Of a DNA stretch of 64,000 nt, positions 44,311 through 51,445 are shown one piece after another. A program made the translations under genes and the position numbers. The stretch is taken from contig NZ_JBCNKR010000006.1 of assembly GCF_039595935.1 (NCBI RefSeq), positions 2,328,001-2,392,000 on the forward strand, given 5' to 3'. How positions within the stretch are numbered: position 1 is the stretch's first letter; each line of letters starts with the position of its first letter. Source of the stretch: Flavobacterium sp. GTDB taxonomy: Bacteria; Bacteroidota; Bacteroidia; Flavobacteriales; Flavobacteriaceae. The notes under the pieces were generated by a model. That model saw only the letters and a program-made list of their open reading frames with translations. It was not told the DNA's origin and did not search any database.

Positions 44311-44937
44311 TTATTTAAAAAGAGAATTCAAATTGATTTCTTTTTTCTCTTTCAACTTCTTCACAATTTTAAGAAATGCGATAGCAGTAATGTAAGCATC
44401 ACCTAAAGCAGTATGACGGTCTTTTTTAGAAATATCAAACTTATCAGCAAGATCGTCTAAAGTGTAATGATCTTTGCGTTCAAATAAATGAGATTTAATC
44501 AAAGTTCTTTTATATAAATACGCTGTATCTAAAGTTTTGTTATTTAAGACCGGAAGCCCATTACGTTCTAATGCTTTGTTGATGATTGTAACATCAAAAA
44601 TAGTATGATGCGCAATAATTACAGAATCGCCTAAAAATTCCAAAAACTGTTGCAAAGCCTCTAATTCCGTCGGACGTTTTATAAGCAGATCTTTTAAAAT
44701 ACCATGAATTTGTGCAGTCGATTTATCATAATGATCTTGTTCAAGATAGATTTCAAAACTATCCTGAACAGAAATAACTCCATTTTGCATAACTAAAGCA
44801 CCAATACATAAAATTCGGTCATTTTCGTAATCAAAACCTGTCGTTTCGGTATCTAAAACCACAAAACGAGTTTCCTCAATTGTGATATTTTCATCAAATA
44901 GATTTTCTTCTTTTTTCCAAAAATTGAATAAACTCAT
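44311..44937 (-). CDS. DnaQ-like 3'-5' exonuclease (DEDDh)
   Basis: 208 residues. Exo I motif LDTETTGF (D29, E31), Exo II HHTIFDV and Exo III H-x4-D in DRHTALGDAYITA are all present, so the enzyme should be active. It resembles the proofreading subunit epsilon but lacks the C-terminal polymerase-binding part, as do the stand-alone PolC/DnaQ-like exonucleases of Bacteroidota. Start codon 2 bp after the DUF294 gene's stop, so the pair is an operon; the same pairing is common in related bacteria. Cytosolic; substrate could be DNA ends or RNA. Confidence 0.88.
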   Translation of the reverse strand: MSLFNFWKKEENLFDENITIEETRFVVLDTETTGFDYENDRILCIGALVMQNGVISVQDSFEIYLEQDHYDKSTAQIHGILKDLLIKRPTELEALQQFLEFLGDSVIIAHHTIFDVTIINKALERNGLPVLNNKTLDTAYLYKRTLIKSHLFERKDHYTLDDLADKFDISKKDRHTALGDAYITAIAFLKIVKKLKEKKEINLNSLFK

Positions 44938-44939
44938 GA

Positions 44940-46859
44940 TTATACCAGATTTGAGATATTAAAACGTACTGAAATCAATTCCTGAAGCTCTTTAATAGTT
45001 TTAAAAGTACGTTTCAGTTTAATTTTTTCCATTTTGGATAAAGATTCCAAAGCAATAAACTGTCCTGAATCATGATGCAAAAGTCCTTGCTTGGTTCTAA
45101 ATTTCAATAAAGCTTTAAACGAATACGAACACGATAAATACAATTCTCTGTTTGTAGGTTCAAGTTCTGCTAATTTTTCAAAACGTTCAGCCGTATTGCT
45201 GATTGATTTTACCGAATGAGATAAAATCAAAACCCTGGCAGCATCCGTTAAAGGCATTAAAGCCCTTCTTTTAATATCAAAATTATCTTTATTTGCACCG
45301 TCCTGTTCAACTAAAAACTGTCTGAAAAATCCAGTAGGCGAAGGGCTTTGCAATGCACCGCTCACCAAATGCATATAGAAAATAGGATTGGCTTTAATTG
45401 TCTCAAAAATATAGTCAGATAAGTGATTGACGATTTCAGTATCGCCATACGTAGAGCTGTAATCAAAGAAAATGAATGAAAGTAAAACTTCATTTTTTCC
45501 GGGATTGGTAATCCAGTAATGAACCTGAGTTTTCCATTCATCAAGGCTCATGCACCATTTTGGGTTCGAAGCCATCATTTCGGCAGGGCAATAATCATAA
45601 CCAATATCAAAAAGGCCTTTATTAACAAGTCCGGAGAGTTTTAAGAAATATATTTTAGTTTCGTCTCTAAAAACTTCATTTACATTTTCATATACAATTG
45701 CATTGTCCTGATCTGTATGCAGCATTTGTTCGCCTCTTCCTTGGCTTCCGAGAGCCAGCCATGCAAATTTTACCGGCGGCGGACTGCTCATTTTATCAAG
45801 ACAAATTTCTATAACTCGATTTGTACAGGCTTCATTAAGTTCAGTTATGATTTTGGTAATTAAAGTCATCGGAATATTTTGGTCCAGATATCCCTGAAGT
45901 AACTGCATTATTTGGTTGCGAATAGGTTTTATTTCTTTGATTTTTTTCGTGCGTTTTAAAGCTTTTATCAAAACTGCAGGATTATTTCCAAGTGCAACCA
46001 TGACATCATGTTTGGATAAAATTCCAACTGCTTTGGTATTAACAGTTCCGTCTTTTGTTAGACATAAATGACTGATATTACTTTTCATCATGGCCATTTG
46101 TGCCTCTGTAACCGTCATTTTTTTCGGATACGTAATAACTGGTTTTGTCATTATCGTTTCGGCAGTTGTTGTAATTGGAAAATCGCCAGTAACAACCTTA
46201 TTTCGAAGATCTTTATCAGTTAATATACCAATAGGAAGCATTTCATCCACAATCAAAATGGCTCCTACTTTCTTTTTGCCCATAATTTTAGCAATATCCT
46301 TTACAGTGGTGGAAGGACTGCAGGTTACTATTTTTTTTGAATATTTGATGGGTGTTAAATCAAATGAATGATTACTTGAATGCAGATTTTCATTCAGAAG
46401 ATCATCGCCATACAGTTTATCTTTATGAATGTCTGAATAAGGATTTCGGGTGTTTGAGGCATAACTTTCAATCAGGAAATTACCAACATTTCTGTTTTCA
46501 AGCGCATAAGGTTTGAAAACAGCAATTGGAATCGCATAGAGAATACTTTCTTCATGTGCCACAGCTTCCATAATATAGTTTTCCTGTGCCAAAAGCGGAC
46601 GTAATCCAAAAATGTCACCTTCGTCACACATGTCTAAAACGCTATTTTTAGTGCTTTTTTTCAACGCAACAGCGCCTTTATGAACGACATAAAAAGAATC
46701 ATGTGTTTTATCATTTTCGGCAAAAATCACAGCATCTTTTTCTTTATAAATAATAGAAATCTGTTCAGATAGTTTTTCTAAATCTTTCTGATGCAAAAAA
46801 TTAAACGGTGGAAATCCTTTTAAAAAGTCGGCAACTCTTTGCGAAATGGTATTTTTCAT
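44940..46859 (-). CDS. DUF294 nucleotidyltransferase-like protein with cNMP and CBS domains
   Basis: 639 residues in the order cyclic-nucleotide-binding-like domain (about 20-140), two CBS repeats (about 170-295), DUF294 nucleotidyltransferase domain with LALGSQGRGEQMLHTDQDN (the GS-x-R...D-x-D core), and DUF294 C-terminal helical domain. This layout suggests nucleotide-sensing control of a protein- or small-molecule-nucleotidylating enzyme, similar to GlnD-type fusions. Target unknown. No membrane segment. It is the first gene of an operon with the exonuclease. Confidence 0.9.
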   Translation of the reverse strand: MKNTISQRVADFLKGFPPFNFLHQKDLEKLSEQISIIYKEKDAVIFAENDKTHDSFYVVHKGAVALKKSTKNSVLDMCDEGDIFGLRPLLAQENYIMEAVAHEESILYAIPIAVFKPYALENRNVGNFLIESYASNTRNPYSDIHKDKLYGDDLLNENLHSSNHSFDLTPIKYSKKIVTCSPSTTVKDIAKIMGKKKVGAILIVDEMLPIGILTDKDLRNKVVTGDFPITTTAETIMTKPVITYPKKMTVTEAQMAMMKSNISHLCLTKDGTVNTKAVGILSKHDVMVALGNNPAVLIKALKRTKKIKEIKPIRNQIMQLLQGYLDQNIPMTLITKIITELNEACTNRVIEICLDKMSSPPPVKFAWLALGSQGRGEQMLHTDQDNAIVYENVNEVFRDETKIYFLKLSGLVNKGLFDIGYDYCPAEMMASNPKWCMSLDEWKTQVHYWITNPGKNEVLLSFIFFDYSSTYGDTEIVNHLSDYIFETIKANPIFYMHLVSGALQSPSPTGFFRQFLVEQDGANKDNFDIKRRALMPLTDAARVLILSHSVKSISNTAERFEKLAELEPTNRELYLSCSYSFKALLKFRTKQGLLHHDSGQFIALESLSKMEKIKLKRTFKTIKELQELISVRFNISNLV

Positions 46860-46927
46860 TTGGTTAGATTAAAGCCCTAAAATACTATTTTAAAATAGAA
46901 ATGTAAAAGAAACACGTTTGTTTTTTG

Positions 46928-46961
46928 AGTTACAAAGTTACAGACAGGCAAAGGTTCAAAG
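46928..46961. repeat. Dispersed TTACAAAG/CAAAGGTTCAAAG repeat
   Basis: The words TTACAAAGTTACAG and GGCAAAGGTTCAAAG match the repeat family better seen at 56885-57029. It lies in the 167-bp gap right of the DUF294 gene. Confidence 0.5.
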
Positions 46962-46980
46962 TCGAAATACATTATTGTAC

Positions 46981-47006
46981 AAAAAAAGCTCCAAAATAGG
47001 AGCTTT
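46981..47006 (-). terminator. Terminator of the 47027 lipoprotein gene
   Basis: On the minus strand AAAGCTCC (47006-46999) pairs with GGAGCTTT (46992-46985), followed by a run of Ts (46987-46981). Confidence 0.85.
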
Positions 47007-47026
47007 CAATATTGTTTTAAAAAGTC

Positions 47027-47398
47027 TTAATCAACTTTGTAAACTTTTCCTCTTTGCTTTTCTTCAGAGCCAACCATTCCAAATTCAAAAGTGTATGAAT
47101 CTTTTTCAGTTGTTAAAATTTTCATGCTGATAGCTTTTTCCTCAGCCATATTTTTTGGATGTTTCTTTTGCAGAACATATTCGCAATCACTTACCCAGCG
47201 AATTGTCGAAGTATCTGTTTTTCCTTCAAAAGTTTCAATTTCAATACTGTCTTTGCGCTCAAAAAAAGTAGTTTTTTTAACGCCGTTTAGTTCAAACTCA
47301 AATTTGAATTTTCCGTTTTTAAAATCTTTACAGTTATGTTCGGCATTATAACATGATACTAAAGCCAGTACCGGAAATAAGAATAGTATTTTTTTCAT
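47027..47398 (-). CDS. Small conserved lipoprotein, unknown function
   Basis: 123 residues with SpII signal and lipobox LVSC (C16). The short mature domain has a conserved look (NCKDFKNGKFKFE, CEYVLQKKHP) that I recognise as a protein conserved in Flavobacterium. I believe such proteins have sometimes been labelled topoisomerase IV, which the sequence does not support. A terminator follows 21 bp after the stop. Function unknown. Confidence 0.72.
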   Translation of the reverse strand: MKKILFLFPVLALVSCYNAEHNCKDFKNGKFKFEFELNGVKKTTFFERKDSIEIETFEGKTDTSTIRWVSDCEYVLQKKHPKNMAEEKAISMKILTTEKDSYTFEFGMVGSEEKQRGKVYKVD

Positions 47399-47494
47399 TT
47401 TTTTTTATGCTTTTAAGCTTTATATAATAGGTTTTAAGCTTTAGTTTGGCCGCATTTTTGCTTATTGCTTACAGCCTAAAGCCTATGGCTTTTA

Positions 47495-48070
47495 TTATTT
47501 CAATCTCTTTAATTCATCATCAGTAAAGTTCTTGATTTCTTTCTCTTTGGCAAACTTTTCGGCATTGTAATTTCCTGATTTATTCTTCGGAATTGATAAG
47601 CTTTCCCACTCACTGTTTTTCAATTGTTTGGCATAAAAAACAATCTGTCCCACGTGATAAGGATAATGTGCCAGCTGACGGTTTATGGCTTCAATAACTG
47701 TATGGCCTTCATTTCGAATATAAATAATATCAGAAAGCTGTTCTGGTTTTAGACTTTTTAAAGCATTTTCAAAACAATTCCAGCCTTTGTTCCAAACTTC
47801 GAGAACTTCTTCTTTCGATTTTAAATCATTTTCAAATTCGGCATCACGGTTACGCCATTCTTTCTCACCATCAGAAGTTAAAAAATCGGTCCAGCGTGAA
47901 AGCATATTACCAGAAATGTGTTTAATAATCGTAGCAATACTGTTAGTATCTTCGTTTATGGATACAAAAAGCTGTTCTGGTTCTAATTGATCCATAGCCT
48001 TTTCGCCCAGCATTTTATAATACAAAAACTGTTTTTTAACGCTTTCCAGATAAGAAGTATCAGCATTCAT
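47495..48070 (-). CDS. DUF1572 (DinB-superfamily) protein
   Basis: 191 residues. The four-helix DinB-like layout is suggested by the conserved metal-type histidines: H in TIIKHISGNM near residue 49, and LAHYPYHVGQIVFYAK near residue 140 with two histidines. Family members bind a divalent metal and some are thiol transferases; the partner here is unknown. Its ATG lies 2 bp after the stop of the pentapeptide-repeat gene, so the two are translated from one mRNA. Confidence 0.85.
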   Translation of the reverse strand: MNADTSYLESVKKQFLYYKMLGEKAMDQLEPEQLFVSINEDTNSIATIIKHISGNMLSRWTDFLTSDGEKEWRNRDAEFENDLKSKEEVLEVWNKGWNCFENALKSLKPEQLSDIIYIRNEGHTVIEAINRQLAHYPYHVGQIVFYAKQLKNSEWESLSIPKNKSGNYNAEKFAKEKEIKNFTDDELKRLK

Positions 48071-48072
48071 AA

Positions 48073-48645
48073 CTATACAATTTTGATGTCATATTTATCT
48101 AAAAGTCCCGCAATTCCCTGAGTAGAAAACTGGGCTTTTCGCATTGCATTAAATTCCGGATCTATTTTATAATTGTATGCTGTTCTAAAATCAACCGAAG
48201 CCAATTGTGTTTCGTTAAAAATAGCTCCGTCTAAATCACAATCGGCAAAAACAGAACTGGTTAAATTTGTTCCCACAAATGTTACTTCACGAACAGACGA
48301 ATTTATAAACTTGGTTTTGGGCATTTTTTTATTAGAAAATATAGCATAATCGAGCGTACATTCTTCAAAATGAACCTGAAAAAGAAAATCATCACATTCA
48401 TTAAATGCAATTCCCAGAAGTTTGCAATTCCTGAAATTTACATTCTTTAAACTAGTTCCTGCTAAACTTGTCATGGAAAGATTGCAATCGATAAACTCAC
48501 AGTCTAAAAAACTATTTGAACTAAAATTACTGTTTGAAAAATCACAGTTTTTGAAAACACAATCTTCAAATTCCCGATTGTTTATTCGTTTATCAATATA
48601 AACAACTTTCTCGAATGTTTTTTGAATGTGGATTATTTCTTCCAT
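48073..48645 (-). CDS. Pentapeptide-repeat protein
   Basis: 190 residues with about 25 consecutive A(D/N)LxX-type pentapeptides, for example FEDCVFKNCDFSNSNFS and ADCDLDGAIFNETQLAS, forming a right-handed quadrilateral beta-helix. Similar proteins (Qnr, MfpA) mimic DNA and protect topoisomerases from quinolones, but this sequence lacks the features needed to claim that. First gene of a two-gene operon with the DUF1572 gene. Confidence 0.85.
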   Translation of the reverse strand: MEEIIHIQKTFEKVVYIDKRINNREFEDCVFKNCDFSNSNFSSNSFLDCEFIDCNLSMTSLAGTSLKNVNFRNCKLLGIAFNECDDFLFQVHFEECTLDYAIFSNKKMPKTKFINSSVREVTFVGTNLTSSVFADCDLDGAIFNETQLASVDFRTAYNYKIDPEFNAMRKAQFSTQGIAGLLDKYDIKIV

Positions 48646-48683
48646 GAATTTTAAATAAAGATTTTGAATTGTAAGTTTTAATT

Positions 48684-48716
48684 AAACCCGACAGATTTTT
48701 AAAACCTGTCGGGTTT
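48684..48716. terminator. Hairpin between DUF6095-like and pentapeptide genes
   Basis: AAACCCGACAG (48684-48694) pairs perfectly with CTGTCGGGTTT (48706-48716) around a T/A-rich loop. A short T run on either strand allows it to act after the 48732 gene on the minus strand. Similar AACCCGACAGG palindromes are common dispersed elements in flavobacteria. Confidence 0.7.
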
Positions 48717-48731
48717 GTTTGAACGACTCAT

Positions 48732-48953
48732 TTAGTCATTAAACAAACCTCTCATAATAATTTTCAGTCCTAAAAAGGTCAAAAGCATTGAACCCAGACA
48801 AGCTACAATTCCAATTCCGAGAACCAAATAATGCCAGTTCGTATGCTGATTCATAAATGCGTTATATATTAATGACGGCCCAAGAAACATCAAAGGCAGA
48901 GCGCCTGTTAAATATTTAATTCCTTTTCCTAATAATTGTTTATTTGTGCTCAT
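48732..48953 (-). CDS. Small two-helix membrane protein (DUF6095-like)
   Basis: 73 residues with two transmembrane helices (about 15-32 and 41-64). Sequence and position next to murQ match what I recall as the DUF6095 family of flavobacteria. Function unknown. It reads in the same direction as murQ, 207 bp downstream of it, with dispersed repeats between. Confidence 0.65.
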   Translation of the reverse strand: MSTNKQLLGKGIKYLTGALPLMFLGPSLIYNAFMNQHTNWHYLVLGIGIVACLGSMLLTFLGLKIIMRGLFND

Positions 48954-49017
48954 TTTGAAATTTTGTTTCAGGTTTCAGGTTTTCTTTGTTTAAAGTTGTT
49001 GTAAATGATATTTAACA

Positions 49018-49137
49018 GCAAAGTTCACAAGGTTTTTTATCTAAGCTTTGCGAACTCTGCCTTCTTAATTTTATTTAAACTTCGCGAACTTTGCGAAAAA
49101 AACTTTGAGAAAAAAACTTTGCGAACTTTGCGTTAAA
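49018..49137. repeat. Degenerate CTTTGCGAACTTTGCG repeats
   Basis: Four imperfect copies of CTTTGCGAA-type words lie between 49018 and 49137 in the gap between murQ and the small membrane protein gene, the clearest at about 49113-49131. No coding potential seen. Confidence 0.6.
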
Positions 49138-49160
49138 ATTCACATTTTACAGAAAACCTT

Positions 49161-49973
49161 TTACTTACTATAATTATCAACAGCATTTCTAACGCTGCCA
49201 TATTTTTTCAATAACTCCGAAGCTTCTTCATACGAAACCGGAATTTCTCCCATAATCATTTTTACGCCTCTGTCAACCAGTTTAATATTACTCAACTGCA
49301 TATCAACCATTTTGTTGCCTTTTACTTTTCCAAGCTGAATCATTGCAGTGGTCGAAATCATATTTAAAACTAGTTTTTGTGCAGTTCCGGCTTTCATTCT
49401 CGAACTTCCGGTTACAAATTCAGGACCTACAACTACTTCAATTGGAAATTTTGCAGTCAATGCCAGCGGACTTCCTGCATTACAGGTAATACAGCCCGTT
49501 GCAATATTGTTCTCATTACAAGTTTCTAAACCGCCAATAACATAAGGAGTTGTTCCTGATGCAGCAATCCCGATAACAATATCATTTTGATTAATATTAT
49601 GAGCTTGTAAATCAATCCAGGCTTGTGTGGCATTGTCTTCGGCATTTTCTACTGCACGACGAATTGCCGTGTCGCCGCCCGCAATAATTCCGTTTACTAA
49701 ATCAAAAGGAACACCAAAAGTAGGCGGACATTCTGATGCATCTACAACACCCAAACGCCCAGACGTACCGGCGCCAATGTAAAAAATACGGCCTCCCAAT
49801 TTTAAATTGGCAACAACTTGTGTTACCAAAGCTTCGACTTGCGGTAAAGCTTTCTCGACAGCATGTGGTACAGTTTTGTCTTCGTTGTTAATATTGGTCA
49901 GCAGTTCCTGAACTGACATTTTTTCTAAATGTTCGTATTTTGAAGATTGTTCGGTTGTTTTTGTAAATGTCAT
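49161..49973 (-). CDS. murQ: N-acetylmuramic acid 6-phosphate etherase
   Basis: 270 residues, typical size. The SIS-domain phosphosugar site YIGAGTSGRLGVVDASECPPTFG is intact, and SSRMKAGTAQKLVLNMIST is the C-terminal family signature. The enzyme cleaves the D-lactyl ether of MurNAc-6-phosphate to GlcNAc-6-phosphate in cell-wall recycling, in the cytosol. No murP or nagZ gene lies next to it. A possible minus-strand -7 box, TAATTTTG at 50004-49997, is upstream. Confidence 0.95.
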   Translation of the reverse strand: MTFTKTTEQSSKYEHLEKMSVQELLTNINNEDKTVPHAVEKALPQVEALVTQVVANLKLGGRIFYIGAGTSGRLGVVDASECPPTFGVPFDLVNGIIAGGDTAIRRAVENAEDNATQAWIDLQAHNINQNDIVIGIAASGTTPYVIGGLETCNENNIATGCITCNAGSPLALTAKFPIEVVVGPEFVTGSSRMKAGTAQKLVLNMISTTAMIQLGKVKGNKMVDMQLSNIKLVDRGVKMIMGEIPVSYEEASELLKKYGSVRNAVDNYSK

Positions 49974-49996
49974 TTTTTGTCGAAATAGTTATCCTC

Positions 49997-50004
49997 CAAA
50001 ATTA
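49997..50004 (-). promoter_or_regulatory. -7 element for murQ
   Basis: TAATTTTG on the minus strand, 24 bp before the murQ ATG. The only TTTG upstream is 13 bp away, too close for the usual spacing, so this is a tentative call. Confidence 0.38.
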
Positions 50005-50080
50005 AACTATTTTATGGCAAAAACAGGAAAAATTAGAAAGTAAACTCGCTTGGATTTTTATTTTTTTGAAGTTTTTCTTT

Positions 50081-50100
50081 ATCCTGAAAACTTTCAGGAT
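50081..50100. other. Hairpin upstream of the AraC-type gene
   Basis: ATCCTGAAA (50081-50089) pairs with TTTCAGGAT (50092-50100). It shares the ATCCTGA stem of the terminators at 2471 and 3791, but stands in a region between divergent genes where no transcript is expected to end, so it may be a stray dispersed element. Confidence 0.5.
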
Positions 50101-50123
50101 TCTTTCTTAATAAACTAAAATAT

Positions 50124-50131
50124 TATATTTG
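50124..50131 (+). promoter_or_regulatory. -7 element for the AraC-type regulator
   Basis: TATATTTG is an exact TAnnTTTG match ending 18 bp before the ATG at 50150, predicting a very short leader. It also shows that a TTG start at 50129 cannot be used. A good TTTG box is not visible at the expected distance. Confidence 0.45.
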
Positions 50132-50149
50132 TTAACTAATAAAACCCCA

Positions 50150-51289
50150 ATGGATAAACTAAGTTTTTTGAACGGTATTGCCTGGATTGCAGTTTTTATT
50201 TCCTTGCTTCTGGCTTTCTTTTTATTTACCGTAAAAACCGAAAATAAACTGGCAAACAGATTGTTTGCTTTCTTCTTTATTTTATCTGCAATTGATCTAA
50301 GCGGATTTTTTTTCTATGAATTTATTGAGGAACAATTAGATATTGAAGTTTTTAGATGGACAACCTGTCTACTCGGAATGCCTTTATTTTACTTATTTGT
50401 TCTTGCGGTTTGTTATTCTGATTTTCAATTAAAGTGGAAACATTTACTGCATGGATTTCCCTTTATATTGGTCAATTTAATTTTTCTGCCAAGATTTTAT
50501 CTGGCGGGTGAAATAGAGAAAATCCAGTTTTTTAAAGTTCACAATCAAATGCCTGAAATGCTTTTTTTTCATGCCATTGTTGAGTTTCAATATGTATTTT
50601 ATATTGTGGGTGTGTTTTTAATTTTAAGAAAATATAAAGAGCTTTATTTAGAAAATTATGCCAATACAAGTTTCTCAACTTATGTTTGGCTTTTTCAAAT
50701 GACTAGTGTTTTTCTTATCGCACATATTGTTGTGATATTAAAAACTTTATTGCGATACACAGATTATAATAACACTTTTATTTGGGCTAATGTTTTGGTA
50801 GGCAGCATTGCACTGCTTATTACATGCTGGTTTATCATGAAAGCGCTCAATCATCCGGAGCTTTTTAGAGGAATAAATTCTAAATTAAAACTCACTAAAG
50901 ACATTCTTCCGGAAAGTACAACAAAAAACGACTCGGAAAATATTCAAAACGATTTAATTCAAACTCAGATTCATGCTTTAAGAGATTATATGACGGAAAA
51001 AGAACCTTATCTCGATCAGTCGCTTACGATACAGGAACTGGCAAATCAGATCAATATTCCGGTTCGTGATTTGTCGGTTTTGATAAATCATCATATCGAT
51101 CAGCATTTTTTTGATTTTGTAAATGAATATCGTATTCAAAAAGCCATGCATATTTTAAAAGATGCTTCTAAAAAAGAACTTACGGTTTTAGAAATACTAT
51201 ATGAAGTTGGTTTTAATTCAAAATCTTCCTTTAATACTTCTTTTAAAAAATACACCAATTTAACGCCAACGGCTTACCGAAATAGTTGA
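50150..51289 (+). CDS. Membrane-anchored AraC-family transcriptional regulator
   Basis: 379 residues from the ATG at 50150; the seven-residue longer frame begins with TTG inside the promoter box. The N-terminal 240 residues hold about seven transmembrane helices (starting WIAVFISLLLAFFLF). The C-terminal AraC HTH pair is clear: LTIQELANQINIPVRDLSVLIN and ILYEVGFNSKSSFNTSFKKYTNLTPTAYR. This layout senses an unknown signal in the membrane and binds DNA from there. It is followed by a terminator and then the outer-membrane receptor gene in the same direction, its possible target. Confidence 0.9.
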   Translation: MDKLSFLNGIAWIAVFISLLLAFFLFTVKTENKLANRLFAFFFILSAIDLSGFFFYEFIEEQLDIEVFRWTTCLLGMPLFYLFVLAVCYSDFQLKWKHLLHGFPFILVNLIFLPRFYLAGEIEKIQFFKVHNQMPEMLFFHAIVEFQYVFYIVGVFLILRKYKELYLENYANTSFSTYVWLFQMTSVFLIAHIVVILKTLLRYTDYNNTFIWANVLVGSIALLITCWFIMKALNHPELFRGINSKLKLTKDILPESTTKNDSENIQNDLIQTQIHALRDYMTEKEPYLDQSLTIQELANQINIPVRDLSVLINHHIDQHFFDFVNEYRIQKAMHILKDASKKELTVLEILYEVGFNSKSSFNTSFKKYTNLTPTAYRNS

Positions 51290-51328
51290 AAATAAACATC
51301 TTGTAAAAAGTCGTACTTCATAACTAAT

Positions 51329-51374
51329 AAAGTCGAACCAATTTCCTGAACAGAAAATGGTTCGACTTTTTTTT
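51329..51374 (+). terminator. Terminator after the AraC-type gene
   Basis: AAAGTCGAACCA (51329-51340) pairs perfectly with TGGTTCGACTTT (51358-51369), followed by Ts. It separates the regulator from the receptor gene at 51446. Confidence 0.85.
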
Positions 51375-51445
51375 CTCGGTCGAATCTGGAAAATTTCTAA
51401 GGCAACTTTGCTTCAAATTAATCAAACAAGTTAAAATTAGAAATT

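Noticed and set aside
48073..48645. Qnr-type quinolone-protection function for the pentapeptide protein
   Set aside because: Pentapeptide repeats alone do not indicate gyrase protection, and the Qnr loop signatures are not visible.
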